Source: Fodinibacter sp963811825
GTDB taxonomy: Bacteria; Actinomycetota; Actinomycetes; Actinomycetales; Dermatophilaceae
DNA length: 64,000 nucleotides
NCBI GenBank assembly: GCA_963811825.1
Contig: CAWESS010000024.1
Coordinates: 1-64,000 of the forward strand
Direction: 5' to 3'
Part shown: positions 62,999-64,000 of the stretch, piece by piece
Position numbering within the stretch: position 1 is the stretch's first letter
How the letters are laid out: each line of letters opens with the position of its first letter
Made by a program: the position numbers and the translations under genes
Notes under the pieces: model-generated
Database searches by the model: none
What the model saw: only the letters and a program-made list of their open reading frames with translations
What the model was told of the DNA's origin: nothing

Positions 62999-63650
62999 AT
63001 GAGAGTGTTCGCCGTTGACGGAGGCCTGTCCTCGTTGAGCGGAGCGCTGATGATCATCCTCACGCTGATGCTGCTGGTGTGGCTGGTGCTCCTGGTGACC
63101 GCGACGCTGATCGTGCGGCGGGTGTACCGGCGCGCCCGCCACTGGCGGGGATGGCACCGGGGCGCGTGCCGGCATCCAGCCGCGGGCGCTGAGGCCCGGG
63201 CCCGGACGTGACATCGCCCGGCTGCGCCGCGACTTGCGCGAGGAGGTCCAGGCCGCAGACGTGATGCTGTCTCGCGCGAAGGACGGCCGGTTGTTCATCG
63301 CCGACGCACGTGCCCTGATCGACGAACTCAAGATCAGCGCCGCGGCGGTCGATGCCGACCTCGCCAGCATCCAGGACTACAAGGACCTGACCCAGCAGCG
63401 CAGCGCCGTGGACGCGCTTGGTCCCCAGGTGGCGAAGCTGATCCAGACCAGCTACCTGGCTCGGCAGACGATGCTGCACACCGAGATCGCGGACCGCGAG
63501 CGACACCTGACGGACCTCAGTGAGCACGTAGAGCGGCAGGCCGCCGCGTTGAAGATCTACCGTCAAGGGACGCACGGTCTCGACCTGGGCGATCCGCATG
63601 ACCACCTGGCGAACTCGAGCGAGTCGCAGTCCCCGGCCCCAGCCCAGTAA
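62999..63650 (+). CDS. Membrane-anchored coiled-coil protein (frameshifted)
   Basis: About 216 residues if joined. The first frame gives an N-terminal span (ALMIILTLMLLVWLVLLVTA) and basic IVRRVYRRARHWRGWHRG. One indel at about 63150-63185 moves to the frame RALRPGPGRDIARLRRDLRE, then a long helical region (VQAADVMLSRAKDGRLFIAD, LSEHVERQAAALKIYRQGTH). GGGAGG precedes the ATG. A single-span protein with a cytoplasmic coiled coil and a Ser/Pro tail. Similar arrangements occur in actinobacterial proteins of unknown function. Confidence 0.65.
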
Positions 63651-63872
63651 CCCGAGCTACCCACCGGGTAAGTCCTCGCCGAGCTGCTGGTCAGCCAGGG
63701 TGAGCTGAACAGCGCCGGCGCGCAATGCATGACGCGTGGGGTTGGATTGAGGACGATGACCCCAAGGGACGCTCGAGCGAACGGAGTGGAGATGTCCCGC
63801 CACAACGACAGGGGGAGCACGGGCGGCAACGGTTGACGTGTCGACAGGGGTCATCAATGGAACCGTGAAACA
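63651..63872. other. Intergenic stretch, no gene supported
   Basis: About 220 bp with lower GC and no frame of coding quality. No terminator hairpin of note was seen after the coiled-coil gene. Confidence 0.5.
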
Positions 63873-64000
63873 TCAGCGGGGCGTGCAGTCGCTCACGACT
63901 CCCTGTAGCCGAACGCTGCCATCGGACGAATGGACTCGAAGGTCGTCACTGCATGCGAGTAGTGGCATGACCCGGTCAACGCGCGCGACGTACGTGATCA
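63873..64000 (-). CDS. Hypothetical protein, C-terminal fragment cut by window edge
   Basis: An open frame enters from the right edge and ends at a TGA (63873-63875). The 41 visible residues begin ITYVARVDRVMPLLACSDDL and end VVSDCTPR. Composition is protein-like, but the fragment is too short to assign. Confidence 0.35.
   Translation of the reverse strand, partial: ITYVARVDRVMPLLACSDDLRVHSSDGSVRLQGVVSDCTPR

Noticed and set aside
1..64000. CRISPR arrays, restriction-modification, toxin-antitoxin or other defence genes
   Set aside because: No regularly spaced repeats and no recognisable Cas, methylase/nuclease or toxin-antitoxin pairs were seen on either strand.

Overview
This is a very GC-rich window (roughly 70-73% by eye) with dense, overlapping genes, GTG starts, GTGA/ATGA stop-start overlaps and ECF sigma factors. 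It also carries an IdeR/DtxR-type iron box, DUF4193, DUF5926 and mannosyltransferase-like envelope genes. This points to a high-GC actinomycete, probably Micrococcales and perhaps the Intrasporangiaceae/Dermatophilaceae group. The lineage is inference from gene content; no search was run. No rRNA, tRNA, CRISPR array, insertion sequence or prophage was recognised.

Layout. 0-6 kb (minus strand): an edge fragment, a secreted FG-GAP repeat protein, a SxxK serine hydrolase and a glycogen-debranching-like glycosidase. 6-10.6 kb: a LacI regulator with two inverted operators facing the glycosidase, then a CUT1-type sugar ABC importer whose three genes are riddled with indels. 10.7-13 kb: a YCII/DGPF protein with an ECF42-like sigma factor, and a methyltransferase. 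13-21 kb: DUF808, VTT-domain, small Cys-rich, MFS and TPR proteins, a luciferase-like/hemerythrin fusion, and an ECF sigma factor with Ogt. 20.5-30.4 kb: GDPD, an anti-sigma-like ATPase, DUF5926, an envelope glycosyltransferase group, a GDT1 transporter and pheA. 30-34 kb: lipid enzymes (PlsC-like, acyl-CoA synthetase, patatin). 34-38.5 kb: a membrane-anchored cupredoxin oxidase, a DUF2249-hemerythrin protein and a divergent SufR-like regulator. 38.5-50 kb: HAD-PlsC, zwf, PadR, a DUF1906 lysozyme-like protein, diacylglycerol kinase, DinB, an antiporter, LysE, serS and a two-component pair. 51-53 kb: a NatA/NatB-like ABC exporter. 54-59 kb: an iron-siderophore uptake operon behind an iron box. 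59-64 kb: VOC proteins, a nitrilase, small conserved proteins, a secreted unknown and a membrane coiled-coil protein.

Three patterns cut across the genes. First, at least ten genes have a TANNNT hexamer 12-13 nt before the start codon, which implies leaderless transcripts; this rule decides several starts. Second, palindromic repeats sit at gene ends or inside genes (2304-2379, 24714-24768, 30383-30487, 39878-39916, 55177-55216). Third, the word GGATGCCG and its complement occur about 85 times by hand count, far above base-composition expectation.

Many conserved genes, including essential serS, are broken by single-base indels. These are most simply sequencing errors and are worst at 7.39-10.43 kb. 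Functions below assume the frames were originally intact. I did not find one obvious new defence or mobile system. The best leads are the cupredoxin/hemerythrin cluster, the luciferase-hemerythrin fusion and the palindromic repeat families.
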